Of a stretch of 42,997 nt of DNA, positions 1-8,352 are shown piece after piece (position 1 is the stretch's first letter; every line of letters starts with the position of its first letter). The translations under genes and the position numbers were made by a program. This stretch comes from an uncultured Bacteroidia bacterium (GTDB lineage: Bacteria; Bacteroidota; Bacteroidia; Bacteroidales; UBA932). Where the stretch lies: contig CACZUR010000019.1 of the NCBI GenBank assembly GCA_902784435.1, positions 1-42,997 of the forward strand, given 5' to 3'. The notes under the pieces were generated by a model. It was given only the letters and a program-made list of their open reading frames with translations, did no database searches and had not been told where the DNA came from.

Positions 1-25
1 TTCTATCTTTAGCATAACCTTTCAT
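1..25 (-). CDS. Possible 5' end of a leftward gene cut by the window edge
   Basis: Reading leftward from an ATG at 25-23, eight codons (MKGYAKDR) stay open to the window edge. A TATCTTCG box at 42-35, one mismatch from the Bacteroidota -7 consensus, lies about ten bases upstream. This start-and-promoter spacing resembles that of other genes in the window. Too little is visible to name a product, and it may not be a gene. Confidence 0.25.
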
Positions 26-162
26 TTGGCTATACGAAGATAGTAAAAATAATCGACTAAACCAAATAAATAATTGATTATTAGCACGTTGCAATAATAT
101 TGGCGAGGCAAAGGATACAAGTAATCCTGTAATTGAGCGGGACTTTTTCAGCGGCCTCGCTA

Positions 163-196
163 GGAGGGCGTTTTTGTGTACATACCTGGTATGTAC
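163..196. repeat. Palindromic intergenic repeat, copy 1
   Basis: This 34-base unit recurs exactly at 247-280. It ends in a perfect inverted repeat, GTACATACC, one central T, then GGTATGTAC (178-196). A near copy of the palindrome lies at 24555-24573 in another intergenic region, so this is a dispersed family. It could be an operator or a small repeat element; the sequence does not decide. Confidence 0.85.
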
Positions 197-246
197 AGCG
201 GGCGGGGCGGTGTTTCCAGGGAGGTATGTACAGCTGGAATGCGCTG

Positions 247-280
247 GGAGGGCGTTTTTGTGTACATACCTGGTATGTAC
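247..280. repeat. Palindromic intergenic repeat, copy 2
   Basis: Exact second copy of the 34-base unit at 163-196, offset 84 bases, including the perfect inverted repeat GTACATACC-T-GGTATGTAC at 262-280. A half-site sits between the copies at 224-232, so three binding-site-like elements line up in about 120 bases. Confidence 0.85.
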
Positions 281-403
281 CGCGGCTGGAGAGGGGGTCC
301 GGCGGAGGTCTGTACCCCGGCCGGCGGAGGCAGAGCCCCCCAAAGGCGACAAGAAAGGCCGACCCCGAAAGGAGCCGGCCTGATGGTCTACAAAAGCGGA
401 TGC

Positions 404-1042
404 TTATTTGCTGAGCTTGAAGCCCACTTTGTAGTTGTCGTAGCCGTCTGCGAGCTTGGCGATGCCCTTTACGGCGCTGGCGTTTTCACCGAGGACGTTG
501 GTGAGCTTCTTCAGGAAGTTCACGGCGGCGTTGGCCGGGAACACCATCTTGGCACCGTTCAGGGTGGACTCCAGGTTGCCGGTCATGCAGAAGAACTGCA
601 GGGTTTTGCCGAAGGTGAGGGTAACGGTCTTTTCGCCGTCGCCTACCTTGTACTTGCCGGGCACGGAGAAGGAACCGATGCTCATGGTGAAGGTGTTGTC
701 CTCTGCGTTGAAGTTGAACTTCAGGGCACCGGGTTTGATACCCACCTTGGCCAGGTATTCGTCGGCCTTGGCCTCGATACCGGAAGTGACGGCAGAGCCG
801 GCCAGGTTGGCCAGGACACCGCCCTCAGAGCTGGAAACGGACACGGCGATACCGTCGTAGATATAGCTGCCGTTCAGGCTGACGGGAGCGGAATAAACAG
901 TTCCGGCCAGACCGGAAACGATGTTGCCGATAGTAGAATCGGACTGACCCATGGAACCGAGCCAGTTGCCGAGCATACTCTGGGCATTGGCGGACACGCT
1001 CAGTGCCACTGCCAAAGCAATAACGGAAACGATTTTCTTCAT
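404..1042 (-). CDS. DUF4923-type secreted protein
   Basis: A 212-residue protein with a clear signal peptide (MKKIVSVIALAVALSVSANAQ) and no lipobox cysteine, so it is probably periplasmic or outer-membrane associated. The rest is rich in short beta-strand-like stretches and matches my recollection of the Bacteroidota family DUF4923, a lipocalin-like group of unknown function. Features of that family visible here are the early LGNWLGSMGQSDST stretch, two glycine-rich stretches, and a C-terminal segment ending KVGFKLSK. It lies 56 bases downstream of the ThiL-like gene on the same strand, so it may share that transcript. No clean promoter box of its own was found, only a weak TATATTTA at 1082-1075. 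The function is unknown. Confidence 0.7.
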   Translation of the reverse strand: MKKIVSVIALAVALSVSANAQSMLGNWLGSMGQSDSTIGNIVSGLAGTVYSAPVSLNGSYIYDGIAVSVSSSEGGVLANLAGSAVTSGIEAKADEYLAKVGIKPGALKFNFNAEDNTFTMSIGSFSVPGKYKVGDGEKTVTLTFGKTLQFFCMTGNLESTLNGAKMVFPANAAVNFLKKLTNVLGENASAVKGIAKLADGYDNYKVGFKLSK

Positions 1043-1098
1043 AATTATGATTTTGTTAAATTTGTTTCAGGGCGTAAATATAATAAAATATTTGCAAA

Positions 1099-2103
1099 TT
1101 ATTCATTTTTTTCGCTCCAACCCTGCGCTTTTACGGGAAATTCCACTCCTTCGGGGGTTACCAGCACCGCTCCCACCTCCGTTTGGGCCATGTGGCCGAT
1201 GATGTCGAAGGTCTGGAACTCCCGCCGGAATTTTTCCAGATGCAGGATGGGAATCACGAAAAGCAGGCGGTAGTCCTCTCCCCCGTTCATGGCTGCCGAT
1301 ACCGGATCCATGTCCAGTTCTTTCCCCAGCTGGAAGCTGTTGCCTTCGAAGGGAATCTTGTCGGCATAGACCTTCACACCCAGGCCGCTGTCCCGCACGA
1401 GGCGCTTGAGGGCGTCGGAAAGCCCGTGGGAGACGAAATAGGCGTAGGAAGGGTAGATTTCCTGGTCTTCCAGGCGCGACACCACGGAGGCGTCCAGTTC
1501 CGGCCGCAGGTAAGAACCCACCAGCATCTTGTACTGCGCCATGTCGGGCTGGGTACCGCTGGACATGAAAGAACGCGCTCCGCGCTCCAGCACCTGCATG
1601 CCCAGGTAGGCGGCGCCCAGGGGCCCGGACACGCACACGAGGTCCTTGCTTTTGGCGGCCATCCGGCGTTTTTCCGTCAGGAGGCTGGTCTCCCCCGTCG
1701 CCGCCAGCGAAACGAACAATCCGTTGCCCGAAGGCTGCAGGTCCAGGTTCACGGCCGAAAAGCCATGCTCTTTGGCGGCTACCGTAATGCCCATCCACAG
1801 CTCCTGGATCTGGGGGAAGTCCAGTTTGGCCGATATCCCCAGCACCACATTGAGCAGCCTGGGCGCGGCCAGGGCGGCGTACAACTCCCCTACTACGCCC
1901 ACTACACACTTGTAACCCAGGTGTTTAAGCGGGAAATACACCAGGTTGAAGTCGATGCCCTCCAGGTACAGCCGGGCGGCCGTACTGATGCGGCCTCCCT
2001 TGGCGCAGGTATAGCCCAGGCCGGAGACGGGGTCATAAGCAGAAAGGCGATAGAGCTTGTCTATCGCCTCCATTTTGCCAATATCAGAGAAGGATTCTGC
2101 CAT
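1099..2103 (-). CDS. ThiL / AIR-synthase-like protein with degenerate active site
   Basis: A 334-residue protein with the ThiL fold signature. ThiL phosphorylates thiamine monophosphate to the diphosphate using ATP. The stretch LEGIDFNLVYFPLKHLGYK (residues 48-65) and the NGGEDYRLLF motif (273-282) are characteristic of Bacteroidota ThiL. Several metal- and ATP-binding motifs are altered. The N-terminal GDDA motif is not recognisable. The Asp of the DLLLEG-type motif is Arg44. The SDxxAM motif reads GELYAA (72-77). SGDLG reads SGPLG (159-163). DISDGL reads FVSHGL (223-228). Asp121 of the GGDT region may remain. By family knowledge this pattern points to lost or changed kinase activity; that is inference. 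A -7 promoter box lies 22 bases upstream of the start. Confidence 0.75.
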   Translation of the reverse strand: MAESFSDIGKMEAIDKLYRLSAYDPVSGLGYTCAKGGRISTAARLYLEGIDFNLVYFPLKHLGYKCVVGVVGELYAALAAPRLLNVVLGISAKLDFPQIQELWMGITVAAKEHGFSAVNLDLQPSGNGLFVSLAATGETSLLTEKRRMAAKSKDLVCVSGPLGAAYLGMQVLERGARSFMSSGTQPDMAQYKMLVGSYLRPELDASVVSRLEDQEIYPSYAYFVSHGLSDALKRLVRDSGLGVKVYADKIPFEGNSFQLGKELDMDPVSAAMNGGEDYRLLFVIPILHLEKFRREFQTFDIIGHMAQTEVGAVLVTPEGVEFPVKAQGWSEKNE

Positions 2104-2125
2104 CTTTGCAAGCGATTAATCCCTG

Positions 2126-2133
2126 CAAAGATA
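2126..2133 (-). promoter_or_regulatory. Bacteroidota -7 promoter box for the ThiL-like gene
   Basis: Read on the minus strand the bases are TATCTTTG, a perfect match to TAnnTTTG, ending 22 bases before the ATG at 2103. No clear -33 element is seen at the usual distance. The box lies in the 36-base gap after the ccsBA stop. Confidence 0.6.
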
Positions 2134-2139
2134 CGAATT

Positions 2140-4038
2140 TTATGCATAAGAATGCATGCCGCCCAGCAACAGATTCACGCCAAAATAGGTAACGAGGACG
2201 CAAAGGAAGGCGATGATGGTATATGCATGGAAGAAACGGGGGTTCCGGAAGGATTTCAGGGAATCCCCGTGCAGGGTAAAGGAATACACCAGCAGCGTGA
2301 CCAGCGCCCAGGTTTCCTTCGGATCCCAAGCCCAGTAGCTGCCCCAGGAAATATTGGCCCAGACAGCCCCCAGGAACGTGCCGAACGTGAGCAGGAATAC
2401 CGCAGGATACAGGACCACCAGACTCACGTCCCGAAGGCTCTCCCGCGCCTGGGCCGATGGGACGGACACTCCCATCACCCCGTTGAAGGCCACCAGGCCG
2501 AAAAGGGTGTAGGACATCATCATGCTCAGCACATGGATGGACAGGAGCGGCGACTGCAGCACCGGCATCAGCGGCCTGATCTGCAGCCCCACCCCGGCAC
2601 GGCTGGCCAGGAGCATGGTAAAGCCGGCCAGGAGGAAACCCAGGGGCTCGATGAGCGGGAAACGCCTGTGCAGCAGCAGGATAGCCGATGTGGCAAACCA
2701 GGCCATCAGCATCATCACATTGTATCGGCCTACATAGGGGCCGGTCCCGGAAACATACCAGCGCAGCCCGATGACCAGCGTCAGGTACAGCCACACGACC
2801 AGCGCTATGGCGGCGCCGCAGACCAGCACCCGGCGGGGCACGGTCCGGCCCTTGGAAACGACGACGGCACTCAGGATAAACAGCAGGATTCCCAGTCCCA
2901 GGCACAGCATAAACGGCACCTGGGGGCGTCCGATGCGCACATACAGGCGTTCCGCCTTCACTTTCGAAGGGGACGGCAGCACATCGGCCGCTGTCTTCTC
3001 CTGATAGACGCGGATGCCGCGGAGCACTTTCAGCGCCTCTTCGGGCTGGCCGCTGCGCACCACCTCCGGCGACTTGCGGATAAAGGTCCAGAGGGCCTCG
3101 TCGTCATAGACCGCATCCGGCAGCTTGTCGCCGGCGGCATACCAGGAAATCCGGCCGGTAGAATCGGCCAGCGGGAAGATTTTTACCTTGTCCAGGTCTT
3201 CCAGGGTGGTGGGGAGCCCTTTTTCCTGCACGTAATCGTCCAGGGGGCATACCCGGTGCCCGTAATAGACAAAGAGTTCCTCCAGCGCCTTCCCCACCTC
3301 GCGGGACTGGGCCCCGGCCATGGGAGGAAAGAGGAAAAGGAGAACCGCCGCCGCGGTCATGGACGCAACCCGTTTCAGGGCCGCGCGGAAAGCGGTGTCC
3401 TTCTGGAAGAAGAAACCCAGCATGGACAGGAGCAGCAGCAGGTAGCCGGCATAAGTAATGCCTACGCCCCAGGGATCGTGGCTGACGGCGAGGACGCTGC
3501 CTTCGCCGTCTTCGTCATAATCGGCCTGGTAAAAGCGGTATCCGCGATATTTCGCGATGTTGTTCATGGAAATCTCCACCGCTTTTCCCTCCGGGAGGAA
3601 CGTGACCGCAGAACGGTAGTCCGACGGCATTCTGGAGCCGTGGTGGAAGTCTATTTCGAAACTTTCCAAGCGTACGCTGAACGGCAGGGCGGCGGGGCTT
3701 TCATCGTCCCGTTCGAACCCGGAGGCCGACTCCCCTTCCCGGAGGTGCAACGTTCCGCTCTCCCCGTACAGGCAGGTGACCAGCGCCCCGCACAGGATGA
3801 GGACGAAAGCCCCATGGATTCCCAGGGTGAACGGCTTTTTGGGCACGCCTTTTTGGAAGAGGTAGACCAGGCCGAAAACGGCAGCGAGGGCCCACAGGAC
3901 AAAGAAAACAGGGTTGTGATACACCCAGCGGAAAGCCACGGGCGTGCCGCTAAGCTTTTCTATGACCGTGGCAGCGATCATCAGGACGATGACTGCTGCC
4001 AGCGAGCCATAAGAGAGGTACTTGGAAAGTTTTTGCAT
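2140..4038 (-). CDS. ccsBA: Fused cytochrome c biogenesis protein CcsBA (ResB-CcsA)
   Basis: A 632-residue membrane protein fusing a ResB/CcsB-like N-terminal half to a CcsA C-terminal half. It belongs to system II cytochrome c biogenesis, which exports heme and attaches it to CxxCH motifs outside the inner membrane. The first about 220 residues have membrane helices flanking a soluble ResB region. After a periplasmic stretch (about 245-360), a multi-helix CcsA domain follows with the heme-binding WWD signature WGSYWAWDPKE near residues 565-575. Its ATG overlaps the stop of the di-heme oxidoreductase gene by one base (TAATG), implying coupled translation. It is the last gene of a four-gene operon, and the neighbouring gene encodes the only recognisable c-type cytochrome in the window, a likely substrate. 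Confidence 0.93.
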   Translation of the reverse strand: MQKLSKYLSYGSLAAVIVLMIAATVIEKLSGTPVAFRWVYHNPVFFVLWALAAVFGLVYLFQKGVPKKPFTLGIHGAFVLILCGALVTCLYGESGTLHLREGESASGFERDDESPAALPFSVRLESFEIDFHHGSRMPSDYRSAVTFLPEGKAVEISMNNIAKYRGYRFYQADYDEDGEGSVLAVSHDPWGVGITYAGYLLLLLSMLGFFFQKDTAFRAALKRVASMTAAAVLLFLFPPMAGAQSREVGKALEELFVYYGHRVCPLDDYVQEKGLPTTLEDLDKVKIFPLADSTGRISWYAAGDKLPDAVYDDEALWTFIRKSPEVVRSGQPEEALKVLRGIRVYQEKTAADVLPSPSKVKAERLYVRIGRPQVPFMLCLGLGILLFILSAVVVSKGRTVPRRVLVCGAAIALVVWLYLTLVIGLRWYVSGTGPYVGRYNVMMLMAWFATSAILLLHRRFPLIEPLGFLLAGFTMLLASRAGVGLQIRPLMPVLQSPLLSIHVLSMMMSYTLFGLVAFNGVMGVSVPSAQARESLRDVSLVVLYPAVFLLTFGTFLGAVWANISWGSYWAWDPKETWALVTLLVYSFTLHGDSLKSFRNPRFFHAYTIIAFLCVLVTYFGVNLLLGGMHSYA

Positions 4039-5834
4039 TAGATGGAATCGATAAATTTAATGACGGCATCGCGGTCCTGCTTGGAAAGACGGGCGAATTT
4101 TTCCGTGCTGGAGTACGCATCGCTATCCTTGCTGAAGCCGTGCCACATAATGGCTTCCAAGGTGTTACGCGCGCGGCAGTCGTGCAGACGGTCTGCGGCG
4201 CCGGTGTTCACCTGGGAAAGTCCACGACCCCAAAGCGGGGTGGTGCGGCACCAGGTTCCATGGATATCGTTGGCCATGTAAAGCCGATGCTGGATAAAAT
4301 CGGAATAAGGATAGATGGTCTGGTGGGCATAGCGCGGGAGGGGCTTCCCTTCGTTCATGGCCGGCGACCAGTAGTTGTCTTCCCGGGTTTCCCACTTGGG
4401 CCGATGGCAGTTTGCGCAGCCCAGCTCCGTGAAAAGCTTCTTTCCGCGCTGGACGTCCTCGTCCTGCAGGTTGCGGGCCCGGGGAATGGACAGGCCGCGG
4501 TGCCAGACCATGAAGTCGTAGAACTCGTCAGCACTCATTTCGGGCTGGAAATTGTGGTAGGGGTTGTCGAACTGGTTGGTGGAAGGGGAAAGGAGGGCCA
4601 GGACCGTCTCGCTCACTTCTTCGCGGGTGACGGTGCCGTCATGGTTCACGTCTACGCGGTAGGGCGATTCCGTATCGGCCAGGATGGCACTCAGGACCTC
4701 GTCGTTTTCGGACATGGCTTTGGCCCAGGCCACGGTGGTGTACAGGAAGGGGCGGTCCGGGCGGGAAACGTTGGTGATGTTCCAGATGGCGTTGGCGCCG
4801 GCCCCGTCCTGAAGGGTTCCGCGCGTCATGGCGTAGGTGAACTTTTTCAGGAGTTTTCCGTCCATGTAAGCGTCTCTCTCATAATACTTTCCATCGGCAT
4901 CATACCCTGCCCCGAGCGTTCCGGCCTGCCAGTTGTGATAATAGGCCGATGCGGCAAAATCATTTGCGGCCTTGTCCCAGAAAGCGGGGTTCAGTTCCAC
5001 GTAGGGAGCCTCGGCGCGATACTGCTCGCGGATATCGTCCTGGTCAAGGGCATCGATGATGCCGGAGCCGATGACGCCGATGGTGGATTCCAGCCGATAG
5101 CCGATGGTGGCCCCGGCCTCACGGGCCGATGCATGCGGCGTGGGAAGGGTATTGAAGGCGCTCTCCGGGATCAGGAGTTCCGGGTAGATGAGCGAATAGC
5201 GCTCCCCGTCCTCGAACTGCATGGGAAGGCCGGAGGGCATGGCGTTCACCGGGTGCCAGACTATCTGAATCTGGCTTTCGTCAATGGGCGGGAGGAAAGG
5301 GGCTGCCGCCATGGTCTGGGGCATGCCGGTAACCTCGGCCACATAGGGACCGTCGTTGGTAGCATCGGTTCCATAGGGATTGTTGGCCGCGCCGGTAGCA
5401 CGGTAAACCACTAAGAGATAGCCGTTTCCGGCCGAACGCGAGGTGTTGGCCTCATAGACGGTCTGCCGCTTTCCGTGTCCGTAGCCGGGGTGGCAGTCCA
5501 GGCAGGATTTCCGGACGCTGGCAGGACCCAGCCCTTTGAACGGAGGGGTGGAAAGGGTTACGTTCCTTTCAAAAAAGAATTCTCCGTGCACGAAAGCGCG
5601 GGTGAGCCCCTGCTCCGCTACTGCCGGAGCCGGGTCTTCATAGCTGCCGGCAAAAATGTTGTCCGTGGTGCCCAGCTTACCGCCCGGGTACCATTCCGAA
5701 GCGTCAAAATTGCCGACGGATTTGCCCACATAGCTGCTCTCCCCTGCTTCGGGCGCGGGTTCCGTCCCTCTTTCCCGGCAGGCGGAAAGCACCATTGCGA
5801 TGGCGATAAGTCCCAGTAAATGAATCTTTTTCAT
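4038..5834 (-). CDS. Di-heme oxidoreductase (DHOR family) lipoprotein with EF-hand loop
   Basis: A 598-residue protein with a lipoprotein signal (lipobox Cys19) and two heme c motifs, CLDCH at 111-115 and CANCH at 473-477. It matches the DHOR family (formerly DUF1111), putative peroxidases related to di-heme cytochrome c peroxidases; the physiological reaction of most members is not known. Between the hemes is a canonical EF-hand calcium loop, DVNHDGTVTREE, at 395-406, with acidic ligands at positions 1, 5 and 12 and Asn at 3. Eleven bases separate it from the imelysin gene upstream and its stop overlaps the ccsBA start. DHOR and imelysin proteins often neighbour each other in iron-related loci, so a role in iron handling is plausible but inferred. 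Confidence 0.88.
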   Translation of the reverse strand: MKKIHLLGLIAIAMVLSACRERGTEPAPEAGESSYVGKSVGNFDASEWYPGGKLGTTDNIFAGSYEDPAPAVAEQGLTRAFVHGEFFFERNVTLSTPPFKGLGPASVRKSCLDCHPGYGHGKRQTVYEANTSRSAGNGYLLVVYRATGAANNPYGTDATNDGPYVAEVTGMPQTMAAAPFLPPIDESQIQIVWHPVNAMPSGLPMQFEDGERYSLIYPELLIPESAFNTLPTPHASAREAGATIGYRLESTIGVIGSGIIDALDQDDIREQYRAEAPYVELNPAFWDKAANDFAASAYYHNWQAGTLGAGYDADGKYYERDAYMDGKLLKKFTYAMTRGTLQDGAGANAIWNITNVSRPDRPFLYTTVAWAKAMSENDEVLSAILADTESPYRVDVNHDGTVTREEVSETVLALLSPSTNQFDNPYHNFQPEMSADEFYDFMVWHRGLSIPRARNLQDEDVQRGKKLFTELGCANCHRPKWETREDNYWSPAMNEGKPLPRYAHQTIYPYSDFIQHRLYMANDIHGTWCRTTPLWGRGLSQVNTGAADRLHDCRARNTLEAIMWHGFSKDSDAYSSTEKFARLSKQDRDAVIKFIDSI

Positions 5835-5845
5835 AGTTTAGTCTT

Positions 5846-7051
5846 TTAGTCGATAGCGGCGGCGGCGTTTTCCAGCGCCGTGGTAAGATGATCGATGGCC
5901 TCAATGGCATCGGCCACATAAGAGGCCGAATAATTGTCCACGAAATGACCGCTGCGGATGCAGATGTCCAGCTTGGCCAGGGCATCGGCAAGGGCCGATT
6001 TCAAGGCAGTGGCTTCGCTCCCGTGATGCTTCTCCAGGAAAGCAAGAAGGCTCTCCGCCCCGGGGGAAGAAGCACCGTAGCCGCCATAAAGGCTGTACTG
6101 CACCGAGAGAATGTTGTTTTTGAAATCCACAAAGGAGTTTTTGGAATAAGGGGATTCGATGTAATTGACATCCTCGCCGTTGTGGGCCTGCCCCATTTTG
6201 GTGGAGGCCACTTCGTCCGTGATGCCTGCACAGCCTGCCGAGAGAATGGTTTTGGCCACCCGCTGCCAGGTAGCATAGGTACTGCCCGGGGCAGCTGCGC
6301 CCAGCATGTCTTCCCCGTAGCTGTTCTCCTGTCCGTTGACCGTGCAGTTGAGTTCGGCCGCTTCTACGGCATCCTTCTGCGCCTGGGGGGCGGCCGGATT
6401 CCAGGACACGTTAAGCTGATAAAGGGAGTGCATCAGATCTTCTGCCACGGCAGCGGCATAAACGAGCTCCTGAGCGCCCGAGACGGTGCTATTGGCAAAT
6501 TCCGCGGCCGTCTCATTGCCCTGCAGGGCAGCCACCGTGCGGTTTTTCCCATCCCGGAACAGGACGAATTCAATCCCGTGGAATCCCAGGGCGGTGGCCC
6601 CCAGCTGGGAGATGGCATCTACGCCTTCTTCCTCCAGGGCGGCCATTACTTTGGCATTGGAAAGGTTGTTGGCAAGACCCTGGCGGTCCAGCGGCCAGCT
6701 GTCGATGTGGGGGTCGATGCTGAAGTCCGTGGCAGCGCCGAAGAGGAAAGCTTCCGAAGCCTCCCAATAGGCGCGGGCTTCCAGGAAATCCTGGCAGGTT
6801 TTGTCAATATCGGCCTGCGTGAGGGCTCCGGTCCCCTTCTCTTTCAGGCCCTGAAGGTCTTTGCAAAGGGTTTCACCGGCCGTGGCCAGCTTGCCGTAAG
6901 TGGCATAAATGACGCCGGGGACATACTTCTGGACGGCGGTTTGGATGGTTTTTTCGTAAACGGTGAGCCCGGTGTTTTCCGGGTTGTTTTTGCTGCCGCA
7001 GGATGTCAGGGCAAGCGCAGCTGAAAGCAAGGCAAAAATGAACTTTTTCAT
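5846..7051 (-). CDS. Imelysin (M75/IrpA-like) family lipoprotein
   Basis: A 401-residue lipoprotein (lipobox Cys18). The imelysin GxHxxE motif reads GFHGIE at 156-161, with the SWPLD stretch typical of the family about 35 residues before it. Imelysin proteins form two four-helix bundles and are linked to iron uptake. They were once called peptidases, but the GxHxxE residues are now thought to act in metal binding, and EfeO-like members bind iron. It lies 12 bases after the porin-like gene and 11 before the di-heme oxidoreductase gene. A periplasmic iron-binding role is inferred from the family and neighbours. Confidence 0.88.
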   Translation of the reverse strand: MKKFIFALLSAALALTSCGSKNNPENTGLTVYEKTIQTAVQKYVPGVIYATYGKLATAGETLCKDLQGLKEKGTGALTQADIDKTCQDFLEARAYWEASEAFLFGAATDFSIDPHIDSWPLDRQGLANNLSNAKVMAALEEEGVDAISQLGATALGFHGIEFVLFRDGKNRTVAALQGNETAAEFANSTVSGAQELVYAAAVAEDLMHSLYQLNVSWNPAAPQAQKDAVEAAELNCTVNGQENSYGEDMLGAAAPGSTYATWQRVAKTILSAGCAGITDEVASTKMGQAHNGEDVNYIESPYSKNSFVDFKNNILSVQYSLYGGYGASSPGAESLLAFLEKHHGSEATALKSALADALAKLDICIRSGHFVDNYSASYVADAIEAIDHLTTALENAAAAID

Positions 7052-7063
7052 ATTTAAGATAAT

Positions 7064-8332
7064 TTAACGTTTGAAGAAGGCGGCATAGACAATGCCGATA
7101 TGGATGGCCGGTTCCGGATTGAAGCCGGCGGGGAAAAAGCGGTGCATATACTCGCACTTCACCGCGATTTGCGGAATGGGGTACCAGTTCAGGCCGGCCG
7201 ATACAAGGGTTTTCTGCGTATAGGCAGCCAGCGTCTGCCCCTGGGCGGGCACATAGGAATTATAATGCTCTCCGCGGGCGAAGAGATAGAGTTTCTGCTC
7301 CGAGGGGCCGAACCAGGGGAGGATATCGTATCCGAACTCCAGGCCGGCGGCATAGGCGGCCTGCCCCACGGGACGGCGGGAGTAGGGAGAGCCGTTGCCG
7401 GAACGGTTGGCCTTGATTTTGGAGACGGTGATGCAGTCGTCCAGGTGACCATAATCGGCATTTCCCCTGACAATCAGACGTTTACCGATGTACGCAAAGT
7501 CAAGGCTCCCGACCAGAAGGGTGGCGTTGAGGGAGGAATACTGCTTGGGTTCACCGGTAGAGGAGTTGATGCCTTTGAGGTCGTTGGGGTTGATATTGTG
7601 AAGGGTATTCCCCGCAAAGGCGCTGACGCTCAGGCGAAGGTTCCTCACCGATGTATTGTCTACCCGGAAGGCGAAGCCGGGACTGTTGGCCACTTTGAAT
7701 TCAAAGGGGGAGCCGGCACCGTTGTGGATGAAATTGTCGGTGTTGAACATCATGCCGTTCAGGCCGGCTACGACCAGCGCCTCGTAGCGCCAGTCCCCTG
7801 CCTGGCCCCAGATGCTGATGCCGGTGTCGTGCCAGGTGGAAGGAAGGATGGTATACTCCCCTTCCGGCCGGTAGACATTGAAGAAATTCAGCGGCTCGTG
7901 CGCATGGTTGAGCCCGCCAACCGGTACCACAAGATGGCCGATCCGGACATTCAGCTGCGGGAAAAAGGTTTTCTGGAGCCAGAACTGTTCCAGTTCCACC
8001 TCGCCGCCTTTTTCAATCTCGGACTCCCATTCGGCGGCCTCTTCATATTCCCGCTCGTAGGCCGTTCCCGTGCCGGTATGCTCGAATTCAATCTCGGTTT
8101 GCATACTCCAGCCCTTTCCAAAATCGTATCCCAGGTAAATGACGGCGTGGGGAATATCGGCCCTTCCGTGGCTGGGATCGGCGGCGTATTGGCCCGGATT
8201 GGCATAGCGGTAGGGGCTGTCACTGTAGAAATGGCGGCTCAGGGCCACTTCTCCGTAACCACCCACTGTCAAACGCTGCGCCCCTGCGCTTAAAGAAAGA
8301 AGCAGGAACGGTAGAAGAAACAGTTTTTTCAT
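7064..8332 (-). CDS. Outer-membrane porin-like beta-barrel protein
   Basis: A 422-residue protein with a cleavable signal peptide (MKKLFLLPFLLLSLSAGAQ) and no lipobox. The mature part is made of alternating aromatic and polar short strands, with GYGEVALSRHFY at the N-terminus, WLQKTFFPQLNVRIGHLVVP in the middle, and a final strand ending GIVYAAFFKR. This resembles phosphate-selective or general porins found as first genes of imelysin/DHOR clusters in Bacteroidota. It heads the operon, 20 bases downstream of a -7 promoter box. The substrate cannot be read from the sequence; iron or a small iron complex is an inference from its neighbours. Confidence 0.75.
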   Translation of the reverse strand: MKKLFLLPFLLLSLSAGAQRLTVGGYGEVALSRHFYSDSPYRYANPGQYAADPSHGRADIPHAVIYLGYDFGKGWSMQTEIEFEHTGTGTAYEREYEEAAEWESEIEKGGEVELEQFWLQKTFFPQLNVRIGHLVVPVGGLNHAHEPLNFFNVYRPEGEYTILPSTWHDTGISIWGQAGDWRYEALVVAGLNGMMFNTDNFIHNGAGSPFEFKVANSPGFAFRVDNTSVRNLRLSVSAFAGNTLHNINPNDLKGINSSTGEPKQYSSLNATLLVGSLDFAYIGKRLIVRGNADYGHLDDCITVSKIKANRSGNGSPYSRRPVGQAAYAAGLEFGYDILPWFGPSEQKLYLFARGEHYNSYVPAQGQTLAAYTQKTLVSAGLNWYPIPQIAVKCEYMHRFFPAGFNPEPAIHIGIVYAAFFKR

Positions 8333-8352
8333 AGATAGTTTTTTTTACGCCG

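Larger units (their letters stand above)
26..403. other. Intergenic region, AT-rich left half, GC-rich repeat-bearing right half
   Basis: No convincing gene lies in these 378 bases. The left part to about 140 is AT-rich. The right part is GC-rich and carries two 34-bp direct repeats with a palindromic core, plus a half-site (GGTATGTAC at 224-232). Short reading frames crossing the repeats give repetitive peptides (YIPGMYS-like) that only reflect the DNA repeat. Confidence 0.7.

Noticed and set aside
133-414. Small open frames with repeated YIPGMY or TYLVCT peptides
   Set aside because: The peptide repeats follow from the palindromic DNA repeats and appear in several frames; no start signal supports them.
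1075-1082. Promoter for the DUF4923 gene
   Set aside because: TATATTTA misses the final G of the consensus and has no -33 element at proper spacing; read-through from the ThiL-like gene is as likely.
1183-4041. 952-codon open frame on the plus strand opposite the ThiL-like and ccsBA genes
   Set aside because: It crosses two real genes and a promoter, is His/Gln/Gly-rich, and shows no protein family features.
4993-5005. Third parS-like site (GTTCCACGTAGGG-like sequence in the di-heme gene)
   Set aside because: The right half of the palindrome is broken, so it does not match the consensus.
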